Positions 44,905 to 53,735 of a stretch of 64,000 nucleotides of DNA are shown here, one piece after another. The stretch covers positions 1 through 64,000 of the forward strand of contig CAYJGF010000006.1 of the NCBI GenBank assembly GCA_964369965.1. The letters run 5' to 3'. The notes below the pieces were generated by a model. That model did no database searches. It saw only the letters and a program-made list of their open reading frames with translations, and had not been told where the DNA came from. The position numbers and the translations under genes are program-made. This DNA is from CAYJBH01 sp964369965. Its GTDB lineage: Bacteria; Bacillota; Clostridia; Oscillospirales; Ruminococcaceae. Numbering within the stretch: the stretch's first letter is position 1; every line of letters begins with the position of its first letter.

Positions 44905-44934
44905 ATCCTCCTGTAATTGTCTTGATAGGAGGAT
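44905..44934 (-). promoter_or_regulatory. Hairpin that masks the spoIIR ribosome binding site
   Basis: On the minus strand ATCCTCCT (44934-44927) is the exact complement of AGGAGGAT (44912-44905), with a 14-nt loop. The second arm contains the whole SD of spoIIR. No U-tract follows, so a terminator is unlikely. The structure would hold back translation until it is opened. Confidence 0.65.
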
Positions 44935-44965
44935 TGTCCTGTTTATGCTCGGTTATTCATGAGAC

Positions 44966-45808
44966 TTATCCCGAAATTTCGACACCGTTTTTTGCAGGTT
45001 GCAGCAACCATGCATCGCCGTTAAAATACTCGCACGCTTTTTTAGCCGTCTCATAATCGAGAAATACGCCAAAAACCGCCGCACCACTCCCCGTCATCAT
45101 CGCCTTTTTTGCTCCGAGCGATAAAAAACGAGCTTTTGTGGGGTTTATGTCAATCGAGGTGGAATACTCCATGTCGTTGGAATAATGTCGATAAAAATCG
45201 TTATCAGTGAGCGCCTTTATCGCGGCGGACGTGTCGGCGATCGTCTTGGTCCCGAACGTGTCAAAACGTCGATACGCCTCGGCGGTGGAGACCCCGACCC
45301 CTGCCATGGTGACGACAAAATAGCATTTCGGCAGATCTGAAAGCGGTGTGATCATATCGCCGACACCCTGCACGCGGCACAGCCCCCCGACAAGGCAGAC
45401 CGGCACATCACTGCCGACCGTTATGCCTATCTCACACAGCTCGTGCGTCGAGAGCGCGGTGTTGTACAGTCTATTTAGCCCGACCAGCACACCGGCGGCA
45501 TCGGCGGAGCCACCCCCCATGCCGGCACCGACAGGTACGTTTTTGTTGATGTCTATCGCGACACCGCCCTTTATTCCGGTTTTCGCAAAAAATCTCTCGG
45601 CTGAGCGCAGGGCGGTGTTGCGCGCGTCGGTCGGTATGTCGGCGACGTCGCAACAAAGTGACATTTCGCTCGCCTTTGTCAGTGTTATCTGCTCGTACAA
45701 ATCCACCCCGACACAGAGCATGTCGAGGGTATGCATCGACCCACGGGTTCCGGTTATATTAAGTGTAAGGTTGAGCTTTGCCGCCGCCCTCACCGATATA
45801 CTATCCAT
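44966..45808 (-). CDS. ispE: 4-diphosphocytidyl-2-C-methyl-D-erythritol kinase
   Basis: GHMP-family kinase of the non-mevalonate isoprenoid pathway. 280 residues. It starts RAAAKLNLTLNITG, has the ATP loop NVPVGAGMGGGSADAAGVL and the C-terminal MTGSGAAVFGVF. No strong SD is seen; its start lies eight bases inside the DUF362 gene end, so coupling is likely. Confidence 0.95.
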   Translation of the reverse strand: MDSISVRAAAKLNLTLNITGTRGSMHTLDMLCVGVDLYEQITLTKASEMSLCCDVADIPTDARNTALRSAERFFAKTGIKGGVAIDINKNVPVGAGMGGGSADAAGVLVGLNRLYNTALSTHELCEIGITVGSDVPVCLVGGLCRVQGVGDMITPLSDLPKCYFVVTMAGVGVSTAEAYRRFDTFGTKTIADTSAAIKALTDNDFYRHYSNDMEYSTSIDINPTKARFLSLGAKKAMMTGSGAAVFGVFLDYETAKKACEYFNGDAWLLQPAKNGVEISG

Positions 45809-46946
45809 TGAACAGTTTAACCCTCTTTATGTCAATCGCCTTTACCGGACACATCTCGTGACAGCAAAAGCACCTTATACAGTCCTTTTTGTGGATAAAT
45901 GCCTTTTTATTCTCCATTGTTATAACATCTTTAGGGCATATTTCGGCACATTTTGCACAGCCGATACAGCCGCGTTTGTTTATCACCGGACGCGGTGCTA
46001 TCCTTTTGACAATATAGGGCATAAACGGCTTCAATATGCGAGGGACGCGGTTTTCAAATGTTATCTGAAGATGTGAGGTCGGCAGTTTATAGTCCTTAGC
46101 GACGGTAAATCCTTCGGGATTTTGCAGCAAGCCAGGAGAAAAATCGCGACATAGTCCGCGCCCTTTTGCCGCCACAAGGTAGGGGATATCCTCTATCGGC
46201 GCGCCGATATACTCGGCACAGACGACATCGATATCATAGGTGCTCTCACCTGCGAGCAACATGCCGACCTGCCTTGGTGTGCCGCCGGCAGGCCCGTCCC
46301 CCTCCATCGCGGTGATGGCATCGACAATGTTTATATCCGGATTTATAAGCTCCGCGACATCACACAGCATTTCGCCGAACATCTTCTTGTCGGGGAAGCG
46401 CATGTGCAGTTCCGCCTTTAAAAGCCCCGGTATTGTGCCAAAAAGGTTCTTTGTGGCGCAGGTGAGGTTAACCATGGCGTGGGTTTTGAGCTTGGGCAGA
46501 TTTATAATAAAGTCCGCCTCGGCGACCGGTCGCAGTATGGTGAACTCGTGAGCACACACCCCGTTCGTCTTGAGCGCGACGCTCTCATAATCCTCGCCGT
46601 AACGCACGCAAAGACGCTCACATACCTCGGCAAGACCGCTCGCTTTGTATATGCCCATCATCGCCTTTTCGTTGTAGACACCGCCTGCGGAATCAATGAC
46701 GTATATGTCATTCACGCCACGTTTTTTCAGCGCGAGTATCACCGCCTCCACCAACGCAGGGTGGGTGGTGACCGCCGCCTCCGGCGCGTGTTTTGCGAGC
46801 AGATTGGGTTTTATCACCACCTTGCTCGTCGGCGTCAACCGCTTTGCCGCCGGCAGAATGTCAAAGATCTCCTCCACCGCCGTGCCGAGCGCCCCAAGGT
46901 CATAGTCCTGTATCTTTTTTATTAATACCTTGTCATACTTTTGCAT
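45801..46946 (-). CDS. DUF362 domain protein with two ferredoxin-type 4Fe-4S clusters
   Basis: 381 residues from the ATG at 46946 (MQKYDKVLIKKIQDYDLGAL), chosen because GGGGAG lies five bases upstream; the frame extending to 47096 runs through rsgA. Residues 30-300 are a DUF362 domain (SKVVIKPNLL, VIDSAGGVYNEKA, INLPKLKTHAMVNLTCATKN). The C-terminus has two cluster motifs, CIGCAKCAEICPKD and CIRCFCCHEMCPVKA. Such proteins are common in anaerobes and thought to work in electron transfer; the partner is unknown. Sandwiched between rsgA and ispE, overlapping both. Confidence 0.85.
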   Translation of the reverse strand: MQKYDKVLIKKIQDYDLGALGTAVEEIFDILPAAKRLTPTSKVVIKPNLLAKHAPEAAVTTHPALVEAVILALKKRGVNDIYVIDSAGGVYNEKAMMGIYKASGLAEVCERLCVRYGEDYESVALKTNGVCAHEFTILRPVAEADFIINLPKLKTHAMVNLTCATKNLFGTIPGLLKAELHMRFPDKKMFGEMLCDVAELINPDINIVDAITAMEGDGPAGGTPRQVGMLLAGESTYDIDVVCAEYIGAPIEDIPYLVAAKGRGLCRDFSPGLLQNPEGFTVAKDYKLPTSHLQITFENRVPRILKPFMPYIVKRIAPRPVINKRGCIGCAKCAEICPKDVITMENKKAFIHKKDCIRCFCCHEMCPVKAIDIKRVKLFNG

Positions 46947-47817
46947 AAACACTCCCCTTTTTCTCGACCTCGTCATATATTTTGAGATAGCTGTTGTATC
47001 TGCTGTTGTGAATAGCACCATCTTCCATCGCCCGTCGCACCTCACAGCCGTCCTCCTTTCGGTGGGAGCAATCGGCAAAGCGACATGTTTTTGCAAACGG
47101 TGAAAACTCTAAAAACAAATCGGCAAGATGTTGCACCTCCGCGTCGCACATCATGGAAAAAGACAATGATGAAAATCCGGCGGTATCGGCAAAAAAACCA
47201 CCGCCTGAAAGTGGCAACAGCTCCGCCTCACGGGTTGTATGTACACCGCGCCCGAGTTTTTTGCTGATCGGTGCTGTCGGTCGGTCGGTGCCGTAAAGCC
47301 TGTTCATCAAGGTGCTTTTCCCGACGCCGGTGTTGCCGGCAAGCACCGAGATTTTGCCCTTTGCGAGGGTGAATATCTCGTTATCCTTTTCCCCTGCAAC
47401 AAGCACCTTGTGTGATGTGGTATTATATATTTCGGCGAGGTTTTTATCCTTTTTTATGTCCGATTTAGTTATTATGAGAATCACCTCTACCCCGAGATAT
47501 ACTCCGGTCGCAATCATGGTGTCGAGCTGAAAGGGCGAACTTCTCGGCTCTATGGTGGACGCGACCAAAAACATGCGCTCGACATTCGCGACAGGGGGGC
47601 GCACAAATCGGTTTTTCCGTGGCAGTATCTCGGTTATGACGTGGGTGAAGCCCTCACCATTTTCCGACGGTTCTATTACACAAAAATCACCGGCAATCGG
47701 CTTTTCCCCCTTGTCACGAAAAAGCCCTCTCGGTTTTGCGGTAACAATGCCAAAAGGCGTATAGAGAGAATAAAAACCCCCAACGCCTTTTAAAATAATG
47801 TTATCATTCCCCTGCAT
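46933..47817 (-). CDS. rsgA: Ribosome small-subunit GTPase RsgA
   Basis: A circularly permuted GTPase that aids 30S maturation. OB-fold N-terminus, then G4 in LIITKSDIKKDKN, G1 in AGNTGVGKSTLMNRL, G3 in FADTAGFSSL, and a C-terminal zinc knuckle with Cys and His (CRFADCSHRKEDGCEV). The ATG at 47817 (MQGNDNIILKGVGGFYSLYT) is preferred over 47838, since it aligns with the usual family N-terminus; neither has a good SD, and it starts two bases after the prkC stop. Confidence 0.94.
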   Translation of the reverse strand: MQGNDNIILKGVGGFYSLYTPFGIVTAKPRGLFRDKGEKPIAGDFCVIEPSENGEGFTHVITEILPRKNRFVRPPVANVERMFLVASTIEPRSSPFQLDTMIATGVYLGVEVILIITKSDIKKDKNLAEIYNTTSHKVLVAGEKDNEIFTLAKGKISVLAGNTGVGKSTLMNRLYGTDRPTAPISKKLGRGVHTTREAELLPLSGGGFFADTAGFSSLSFSMMCDAEVQHLADLFLEFSPFAKTCRFADCSHRKEDGCEVRRAMEDGAIHNSRYNSYLKIYDEVEKKGSVYAKV

Positions 47818-47818
47818 A

Positions 47819-49732
47819 CTACCCAAGATAGACGGCATAGGCTATAAAATTGCTGTTGGAATTGCCGGGTGAGGGGTTTTGCCAACATATAGTCCCTGCG
47901 GTGCCGCCCGGCTGGTCATAATCGTCGTCATAGATAAGGGCAAGGGTCGGATTTGCCGCCTGTGCCGCCGCCGGGTCCATCCCGAGCACGTTCGGGATAA
48001 TTATATCGCCACCGGTCGAGGACGCCGCCGCACCGGCAACCACTACGCTTATCTGGGAGTTGCGCTCCACCTCGCTGTCCGCTTCCGGCGTTTGGCTGAT
48101 GACCGTGCCCTCCGGCAGTGCGCCGTCCGGCATGTGGACTATTGTGCCTATCAGCAGTTGATGGCGAAAGAGTAGCTCCTGTGCCTCGTCCACCAACATG
48201 TTGGTTATATCCGGCACCGTTGTGTCACCGTCCGACGGTATGGTGGATACGGCAAGGGTGATGGGGCTACCGCTCGAGAGCTCGGTGCCGACCGCCGGCT
48301 CGGTCCACATGGCATAACCATACGGCACCTGCTCCGACTCATCGACGGTGTATTCAATATTGACTATGAGACCGAGGTCGCTAAGCATACGCTGTGCATC
48401 GGAACTTTTTTGACCGAGCAGTTCCTGTGGCACCGTCACAATCTCGACACCTTTGCTGACCTGCAACGTCACCGCGGCATTCTCTTTAACCTTTTTGGGT
48501 GGTTTTGGGTATTGGTTGACTATATACCCCTCGGCATACTCGTTGCTGTAGACCTCCTCCACCATAAATCGGAAGTCATACTCCGCGTTGACATCCTCAT
48601 AGGAGTGACCGAGGAAGTTCGGGATATCCACATCCTCATAACTTGCAAAAAGAGGGTTGCCGGACAGATTGAATATGATAAAGACCAGCACACCGCACCC
48701 GATAGCAAACGCCACCGATAGACCGAGCATCATCGGTATGACAACGCCGCCAATCGTCTTTTTCTTCGGCTTTTTCTGTGTCACCACACGGTCTTTAACG
48801 CTTTGACGTTTAACGTTGCTCTTGGTGGTAACCTTGTCGATAAACTTAGTCTGGGTATCGTCCTTTGAGAGATAGGTGTATTCAAACCGTATGCTCGGGT
48901 TGCGCTTAAACTCCTCAATATCGGCACGCATGGTGGCGGCGCTGGCATAACGGTCACGCGGCTCTTTCGCCATGGCGCGCATGGTAATCTCCTCCAGCGG
49001 CTCCGGTATTTCGGGGTCGATATCGCGCGGACGTATGGCGGTGTCACTTATCTGTTTTATCGCGACCGAGACGGCGCTGTCCGCCTCAAACGGGAGCATA
49101 CCGGTGAGCATCTCATACAGCATTACACCGACGGAATAAATGTCCGCCTTGGGGTCGGTGGTGTCGCCCTTTGCTTGCTCCGGGCTGATGTAATGAACCG
49201 AGCCTATCGCCTTTTCGGTCATGGTGCGTGAATCACTGCGTGACAGCCGCGCTATACCAAAGTCCATCACCTTGATACTGCCGTTTTGCATAAGCATGAT
49301 ATTATGCGGTTTGATGTCACGGTGCACAACGCCCTTTTCATGTGCGTGGCTGAGCGCCGACAGGATCTGCTCGGCAAAAAACACCGCTATCTTCCATTTG
49401 AGTTTGCCGCCCGACTTTTCGATATAGTCGGCGAGTGATATACCCTCCACAAACTCCATGACGATATACTGGATAGACTCCGACACGCTCACGTCAAAAA
49501 CCTTGACGATGTTGTCGTTGTTAAGTAACGATATTGCCTTGCTCTCGTTTTTAAAGCGGCGCACCAGCTCCGGATTATTTAAAAACTCATCGCGCAAAAT
49601 CTTAACAGCGACCGTCTGCCCATTTTGCAGGTCGGTAGCCTTATAGACGTTCGCCATGCCACCCACACCGCAAAGTGAGAGCAGTTCATACCGTCCGTCC
49701 AGTCTTTTCCCTATAATATCTTTTGAAACCAT
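47819..49732 (-). CDS. prkC: PASTA-domain Ser/Thr protein kinase
   Basis: A membrane kinase that senses peptidoglycan fragments and controls growth or germination. The kinase domain (about 14-275) has the P-loop LCGVGGMANVYKA, Lys44 in VAVKILRDEF, HRDIKPHNIML and DFGIARLS. A Lys-rich linker leads to one membrane segment (about 330-357), then three complete PASTA repeats (VDIPNFLGHSYEDVN, VTVPQELLGQKSSDAQ, TTVPDITNMLVDEAQ) and a fourth, divergent one (IIIPNVLGMDPAAAQAANPT) at the C-terminus. The gene follows prpC, the matching phosphatase, as in Bacillus. Confidence 0.96.
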   Translation of the reverse strand: MVSKDIIGKRLDGRYELLSLCGVGGMANVYKATDLQNGQTVAVKILRDEFLNNPELVRRFKNESKAISLLNNDNIVKVFDVSVSESIQYIVMEFVEGISLADYIEKSGGKLKWKIAVFFAEQILSALSHAHEKGVVHRDIKPHNIMLMQNGSIKVMDFGIARLSRSDSRTMTEKAIGSVHYISPEQAKGDTTDPKADIYSVGVMLYEMLTGMLPFEADSAVSVAIKQISDTAIRPRDIDPEIPEPLEEITMRAMAKEPRDRYASAATMRADIEEFKRNPSIRFEYTYLSKDDTQTKFIDKVTTKSNVKRQSVKDRVVTQKKPKKKTIGGVVIPMMLGLSVAFAIGCGVLVFIIFNLSGNPLFASYEDVDIPNFLGHSYEDVNAEYDFRFMVEEVYSNEYAEGYIVNQYPKPPKKVKENAAVTLQVSKGVEIVTVPQELLGQKSSDAQRMLSDLGLIVNIEYTVDESEQVPYGYAMWTEPAVGTELSSGSPITLAVSTIPSDGDTTVPDITNMLVDEAQELLFRHQLLIGTIVHMPDGALPEGTVISQTPEADSEVERNSQISVVVAGAAASSTGGDIIIPNVLGMDPAAAQAANPTLALIYDDDYDQPGGTAGTICWQNPSPGNSNSNFIAYAVYLG

Positions 49733-49744
49733 TATAAATCAATC

Positions 49745-50491
49745 CTATCCTATGCTATTTGTCGGCATTGCCAAAACAACCACCGTAATATTGTCAAACC
49801 CTCCACCGGTTTTTGCAAGTTTTATCAACTTCTCCGGTGTGTCAAAAAAGGGGCTTGTACCTAAAATCATCTGTATCACCGACTCGTCGGCGCAGTTGGT
49901 GAGCCCGTCGGAACAAAGGAGCAGTTTGTCGCCGGGCGAGAGTTCATAGGCGCTGTAGTCAAGGTCGATATTCTCGCTAACCCCGACCGCACGAGTTATG
50001 AGGTTTTTCTTGGGGTGGAGTTTCGCCTGCTCCGGTGAGATGTTGCCGTTTTCCATCAAATCCTGCACGATGGAGTGGTCACGGGTGAGCTGTTGCAGTA
50101 TGTTGTTGCGAAGTAGATAACATCGGCTATCCCCAACGTTGACGAGGTGTAGTATGCTATCCTTTATGACAACGCAGACAAGTGTCGTCCCCATGCCGGT
50201 TTTCTCGCGGTCGCGTTTAGCGAGGGAGTGTATTTCGGAGTTGCCGACCACCACTGCATCAAACATCAATTTTTTAATGTCGCTTACCCCTTTAACGCTC
50301 GGCAATTTTTCATATAACATGTCTTCTACGCTATTGGATAGTATTTCGCTGGCAAGCCGACCGCCGTTCGCGCCGCCCATACCGTCACAGACAAAGGCAA
50401 ACGCGGTGCCACAGGGCAACCTCGCGGCGCGAAAGTTGTCCTGATTTTCGGTGCGTCTGCAACCAATATCGGTTCTGCCGGCAATGTTCAA
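49745..50491 (-). CDS. prpC: PP2C-type Ser/Thr protein phosphatase (TTG start)
   Basis: Reverses the action of PrkC. 248 residues with the metal-binding motifs TDIGCRRTENQDNF, FVCDGMGGANGG, NVGDSRCYLL and LLLCSDGLTNC. The start codon is TTG at 50491, supported by GGAGAG five bases upstream and by the close match of the following residues to the family N-terminus. Confidence 0.95.
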   Translation of the reverse strand: MNIAGRTDIGCRRTENQDNFRAARLPCGTAFAFVCDGMGGANGGRLASEILSNSVEDMLYEKLPSVKGVSDIKKLMFDAVVVGNSEIHSLAKRDREKTGMGTTLVCVVIKDSILHLVNVGDSRCYLLRNNILQQLTRDHSIVQDLMENGNISPEQAKLHPKKNLITRAVGVSENIDLDYSAYELSPGDKLLLCSDGLTNCADESVIQMILGTSPFFDTPEKLIKLAKTGGGFDNITVVVLAMPTNSIG

Positions 50492-50509
50492 ATTATCTCT
50501 CCGATTGTA

Positions 50510-51532
50510 CTATAAATTTTTTCTTCTTAACTGTCCGCACGCCGCCTCTATCCCTGCGCCGAGTCGTCGACGGACGGTGCACTGCAAACCTAAATCGACA
50601 AGTCGTTTTTCAAATGCTCTTGCCGCGGCATCGTGGCTCGCGTTTTCACCGTCGATGGAGTTGAGCGGTATAAGATTTATATGCACGTCTTTGCCACGCA
50701 ACATCCTGCAAAGGCGATTTGCGTCCCCCTCGGTATCGTTTTCACCCGAAACAACCGCATATTCTATCGACACGCGCCGTCCGGTAACCTCACCGTATCT
50801 ATATAACACACAAAGCAGTTCCGAAAGAGGGTATCTCCGAGCTATCGGCATGACCTTTACACGCTCGGCGTCGGTGGTGCGGTGTAGTGAGACCGAAAGG
50901 GTGAGCGACAACTTTTCACCGAGAAGTTGCTCTATCTGCGGCACAAGACCACAGGTGGAGAGCGTGATATTCCTCCCGGCTATATTATAGCCGAACTCAC
51001 CAGTCAATAAACGCAAAAATTTGACGACGTTGTCGTAGTTATCAAGTGGCTCCCCTATCCCCATGAGCACAAGATGGCGCGGTGGTTTTTCACAGAGGGA
51101 GGCGATTAGGTAAACCTGTGAGAGCAACTCGCCGACACCCATATCGCGCACAAACCCTGCCTTTGCCGAGGCACAAAAGACGCACCCCATTTTGCACCCT
51201 ACCTGAGTTGAGATACAAAGGCTGTCACCGTGTTTGTGTTGCAACAGCACCGCCTCAACCGCGTTGCCGTCCGACAACCGCAAAAGGTACTTTTTTGTCC
51301 CCTGCTCGTCGGTCTGGCAAAGTGCCACGCTCGGATAGTCAAAAATATAATTGTTATCCAGTAGCTTTATTAACGATGAGGGCAGGTTTTTAGCCTCGGA
51401 TAAACTTGTTATCCGTTTGGCGTGCAACCAGTCAAAAAGTTGCTTTGCGCGGAATTTCGGCTCACCGAGCTCGCATAGAATTTGGGCAAGCTCGTCCCTC
51501 GTGAGTGATAGGAGCTCTTTTTTTTCGTTCAT
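50510..51532 (-). CDS. rlmN: Dual-specificity 23S rRNA/tRNA methyltransferase RlmN
   Basis: Radical SAM enzyme methylating C2 of an adenosine in 23S rRNA (A2503) and tRNA. The cluster motif is TQVGCKMGCVFCASAKAG. The GIGEPLDNYDNV segment and the C-terminal methyl-carrying Cys near GIEAACGQL are present. 340 residues, normal length. Between rsmB and prpC as in many Firmicutes. Confidence 0.96.
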   Translation of the reverse strand: MNEKKELLSLTRDELAQILCELGEPKFRAKQLFDWLHAKRITSLSEAKNLPSSLIKLLDNNYIFDYPSVALCQTDEQGTKKYLLRLSDGNAVEAVLLQHKHGDSLCISTQVGCKMGCVFCASAKAGFVRDMGVGELLSQVYLIASLCEKPPRHLVLMGIGEPLDNYDNVVKFLRLLTGEFGYNIAGRNITLSTCGLVPQIEQLLGEKLSLTLSVSLHRTTDAERVKVMPIARRYPLSELLCVLYRYGEVTGRRVSIEYAVVSGENDTEGDANRLCRMLRGKDVHINLIPLNSIDGENASHDAAARAFEKRLVDLGLQCTVRRRLGAGIEAACGQLRRKNL

Positions 51533-51556
51533 CTACAATCCCATTTTATTATTTTA

Positions 51557-52813
51557 TCATACTTTTTCCAAAAAAGCCATAAAAAAGCCATCAAAAATCA
51601 CGCCATCCGGGAAAAAAGTTATATATCCGTCGCAGAGCTCGGAATTTTGTGGTGGTTTTATCGGAATTGCGAGGGATTTCATCTCAGGGTTGTCCTTTAA
51701 AAAAGCCTTTATCTGCTCCTCATTCTCACTACGAGAGAGGGCGCAGGTGGAATAGCACAGCACACCTCCGACGCGCAGTGCCGACGCGGCTTTTTTGAGT
51801 ATGTCACATTGCACCGCAATCAAAGCCTCGGTGTCGGGTGAGGCGCCACGTATCTGGGGACGTTTTGACAAGACCCCCGTGCCGGTGCAGGGCACATCGC
51901 ACAGGACTGCATCGAACTCACCGTTGGGTACACCTTTTGTCGCATCGTTTTGCACTATCTTCACGTTATCAAGCCCAAGGCGCTTTGTCAACCCCTCGAT
52001 GGCAGACAGGCGGTTTTGGTGGATATCGGAGGCGACAACGTCTGCCGACATCGCAAGCACGGCGGTCTTGCCACCCGGCGCAGCGCAAAGATCGAGAATA
52101 TTTTTAGGTTTCTTAGAGAGCAGTATTTGTGCCGCTAATACCGAGGTGGTACTTATCACATGGAACAGCCCCTGTTCAAATCCCACCGTCCCCGCCGGTG
52201 GCTCGCCTTTACATATCAAGGTGTTGTCTGCAAAACCTGTTCGGGTGGCAACACCCTCGGCGGATAAAAGCTCACGAAGTTCGTTCACCGTTGTTTTTGT
52301 GGAATTAACATAGATACAGCAGTCGGCACGCTGTGTGGATTTTTCTGTTATGTCGAGGTATCGCTCGGGGTAGTCGCATTTCCAACCGGCGATGATATCG
52401 GGGTGGATACTGTATTTCAAATGCGGCTCGTTTGGTATTGACACCGTTTTAACACGCCGTAACACCGCGTTAACCATGCCGGTGGCGCTTGCCTTTCGGT
52501 AAACCTTGCAAAGCTTGACCCCCTCGCTGATTGCGGCATAGTCCGGCACCTTATCCATGTAAAGTAGCTGATATGCGGTCATGCGCAAAACACAAAGGAC
52601 CTCGATGTCCAACTTTTTAAGACCGCCCTTGACAAGTTTTGAGAGAATATAGTCGATGGTTATTTGTCGCTCTAAAGTGCCATAAAAAAGTGCGGTGACA
52701 AAAGCTGTTTTGCTCGCATCAAGCCCATCCGGCAGTGACAACATCAATAGGTTGGCAAAGCCGCCTTTTTCGGCGCGAATGAGTAGGTCGCAGACCGTTT
52801 TTCGCTCGTTCAT
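51557..52813 (-). CDS. rsmB: 16S rRNA m5C967 methyltransferase RsmB
   Basis: An N-terminal NusB-like RNA-binding domain (about 1-130) is followed by a SAM-dependent methyltransferase domain with DLCAAPGGKTAVLAM, VQNDATKG, the catalytic region CDVPCTGTGVLSKRPQIR and CYSTCALSRSENEEQ. 418 residues from the ATG at 52813. This ATG overlaps the yugP stop in a TGATG; a TTG one codon upstream is not needed. Confidence 0.95.
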   Translation of the reverse strand: MNERKTVCDLLIRAEKGGFANLLMLSLPDGLDASKTAFVTALFYGTLERQITIDYILSKLVKGGLKKLDIEVLCVLRMTAYQLLYMDKVPDYAAISEGVKLCKVYRKASATGMVNAVLRRVKTVSIPNEPHLKYSIHPDIIAGWKCDYPERYLDITEKSTQRADCCIYVNSTKTTVNELRELLSAEGVATRTGFADNTLICKGEPPAGTVGFEQGLFHVISTTSVLAAQILLSKKPKNILDLCAAPGGKTAVLAMSADVVASDIHQNRLSAIEGLTKRLGLDNVKIVQNDATKGVPNGEFDAVLCDVPCTGTGVLSKRPQIRGASPDTEALIAVQCDILKKAASALRVGGVLCYSTCALSRSENEEQIKAFLKDNPEMKSLAIPIKPPQNSELCDGYITFFPDGVIFDGFFMAFLEKV

Positions 52814-53511
52814 CAATCTCTTCTTCTCAATAAAAGCAGGCGAAGCAGTGTCACGAGCGAGGTGGCGAGCGCGGCGACATAGGTCAGCGCGGCGGCGGAA
52901 AGGACACTTCTCACACCGCGACTCTCCTCCTCGTTGACATAGCCGTTATCGCTCAAAACCGCGATGGCACGGGACGAGGCGTTGAACTCCACCGGCAGTG
53001 TCACCAGCTGAAAGAATGTGACAAAGGCAAAAAGGATAATGCCGACACCGATAAGCGTCTCAAAAGCCGGCAGTAAAAGCCCAATGACCACGAGCGGCAT
53101 GGATAGGGCAGAGCCTATGCGACTGACCGGGATAATCGCCTCACGCAGTCGTATCGGCGCGTAGTTTTGGGCGTGTTGTATGGCGTGACCTGCCTCATGT
53201 GCCGCAATGCCGAGCGCCGCCACCGACGATGAGTCATGCACCCCTTGTGACAGGCGAATGACATCGTTTTTCGGATCATAGTGGTCGGTGAGGTTGCCGG
53301 CTATCTGCTCAATGCGAATGTTGCGCAGTTCATGGCGGTCCAGTATGGCGCGCGCCGCCTCGGCACCGGTCATGCCGCGCGAGGTGGCGACCTGAGAATA
53401 TTTTTTGTAGGTGGAATTGACCTTAAACTGCGCCCACATTGCAAAGATAAAGGTGGGGATAGCGAGCAGAATATAGGTGGCATCAAAGCCAAATAGATAG
53501 TAGTTTAACAT
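52813..53511 (-). CDS. YugP-family zinc metallopeptidase
   Basis: A membrane peptidase of about 232 residues. The N-terminal segment (TYILLAIPTFIFAMWAQFKV) is followed by the soluble zinc motif AAHEAGHAIQHAQNYAPIRL and two or three more membrane segments; SRAIAVLSDNGYVNEEES follows the third. The ATG at 53511 is preferred over 53559 since AAAGGAAA is well placed and the extra residues come from the dispersed repeat region. The substrate is unknown. Confidence 0.88.
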   Translation of the reverse strand: MLNYYLFGFDATYILLAIPTFIFAMWAQFKVNSTYKKYSQVATSRGMTGAEAARAILDRHELRNIRIEQIAGNLTDHYDPKNDVIRLSQGVHDSSSVAALGIAAHEAGHAIQHAQNYAPIRLREAIIPVSRIGSALSMPLVVIGLLLPAFETLIGVGIILFAFVTFFQLVTLPVEFNASSRAIAVLSDNGYVNEEESRGVRSVLSAAALTYVAALATSLVTLLRLLLLRRRD

Positions 53512-53539
53512 GGGTTTTCCTTTTTGGGTTGGTATTGTA

Positions 53540-53735
53540 TGTTGGGGTGGCAGGGGCAACCTTCGGTTGTCCGCATGTTCACGGCAAGGGTGTATTCCGA
53601 TAACCGCGATGATGGGACGTCGAGGACGCCGCCCCCTACAACCCGACCGGAGGATTTCAATAAAAAAGGCGAAGCCGTTTCCCTAAAACGAAAAAAGCGT
53701 TCAGTCATTCACCATTCACCTTTAGCCATTAGTCT
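53540..53735 (-). repeat. Mosaic dispersed repeat, copy D (most complete)
   Basis: Plus-strand order: GTTGGGGTGGCAGGGGCAAC with a hairpin (CAACC-TTC-GGTTG), right end GACGCCGCCCCCTACAAC, then CCGACCGGAGGATTTCAATA, then AAAAAAGGCGAAGCCGTTTC, then a tail of TCATTCACCATTCACC and CCATTAGTC. It fills the gap between rarA and yugP. In the direction of both genes it presents GGCTTCGCC plus T6, so it may lower read-through. Confidence 0.8.

Noticed and set aside
44900..44965. Sigma-F promoter just before spoIIR
   Set aside because: GCATA and GGACAAT-like pieces occur, but spacing and sequence do not fit the known forespore consensus well enough to call.
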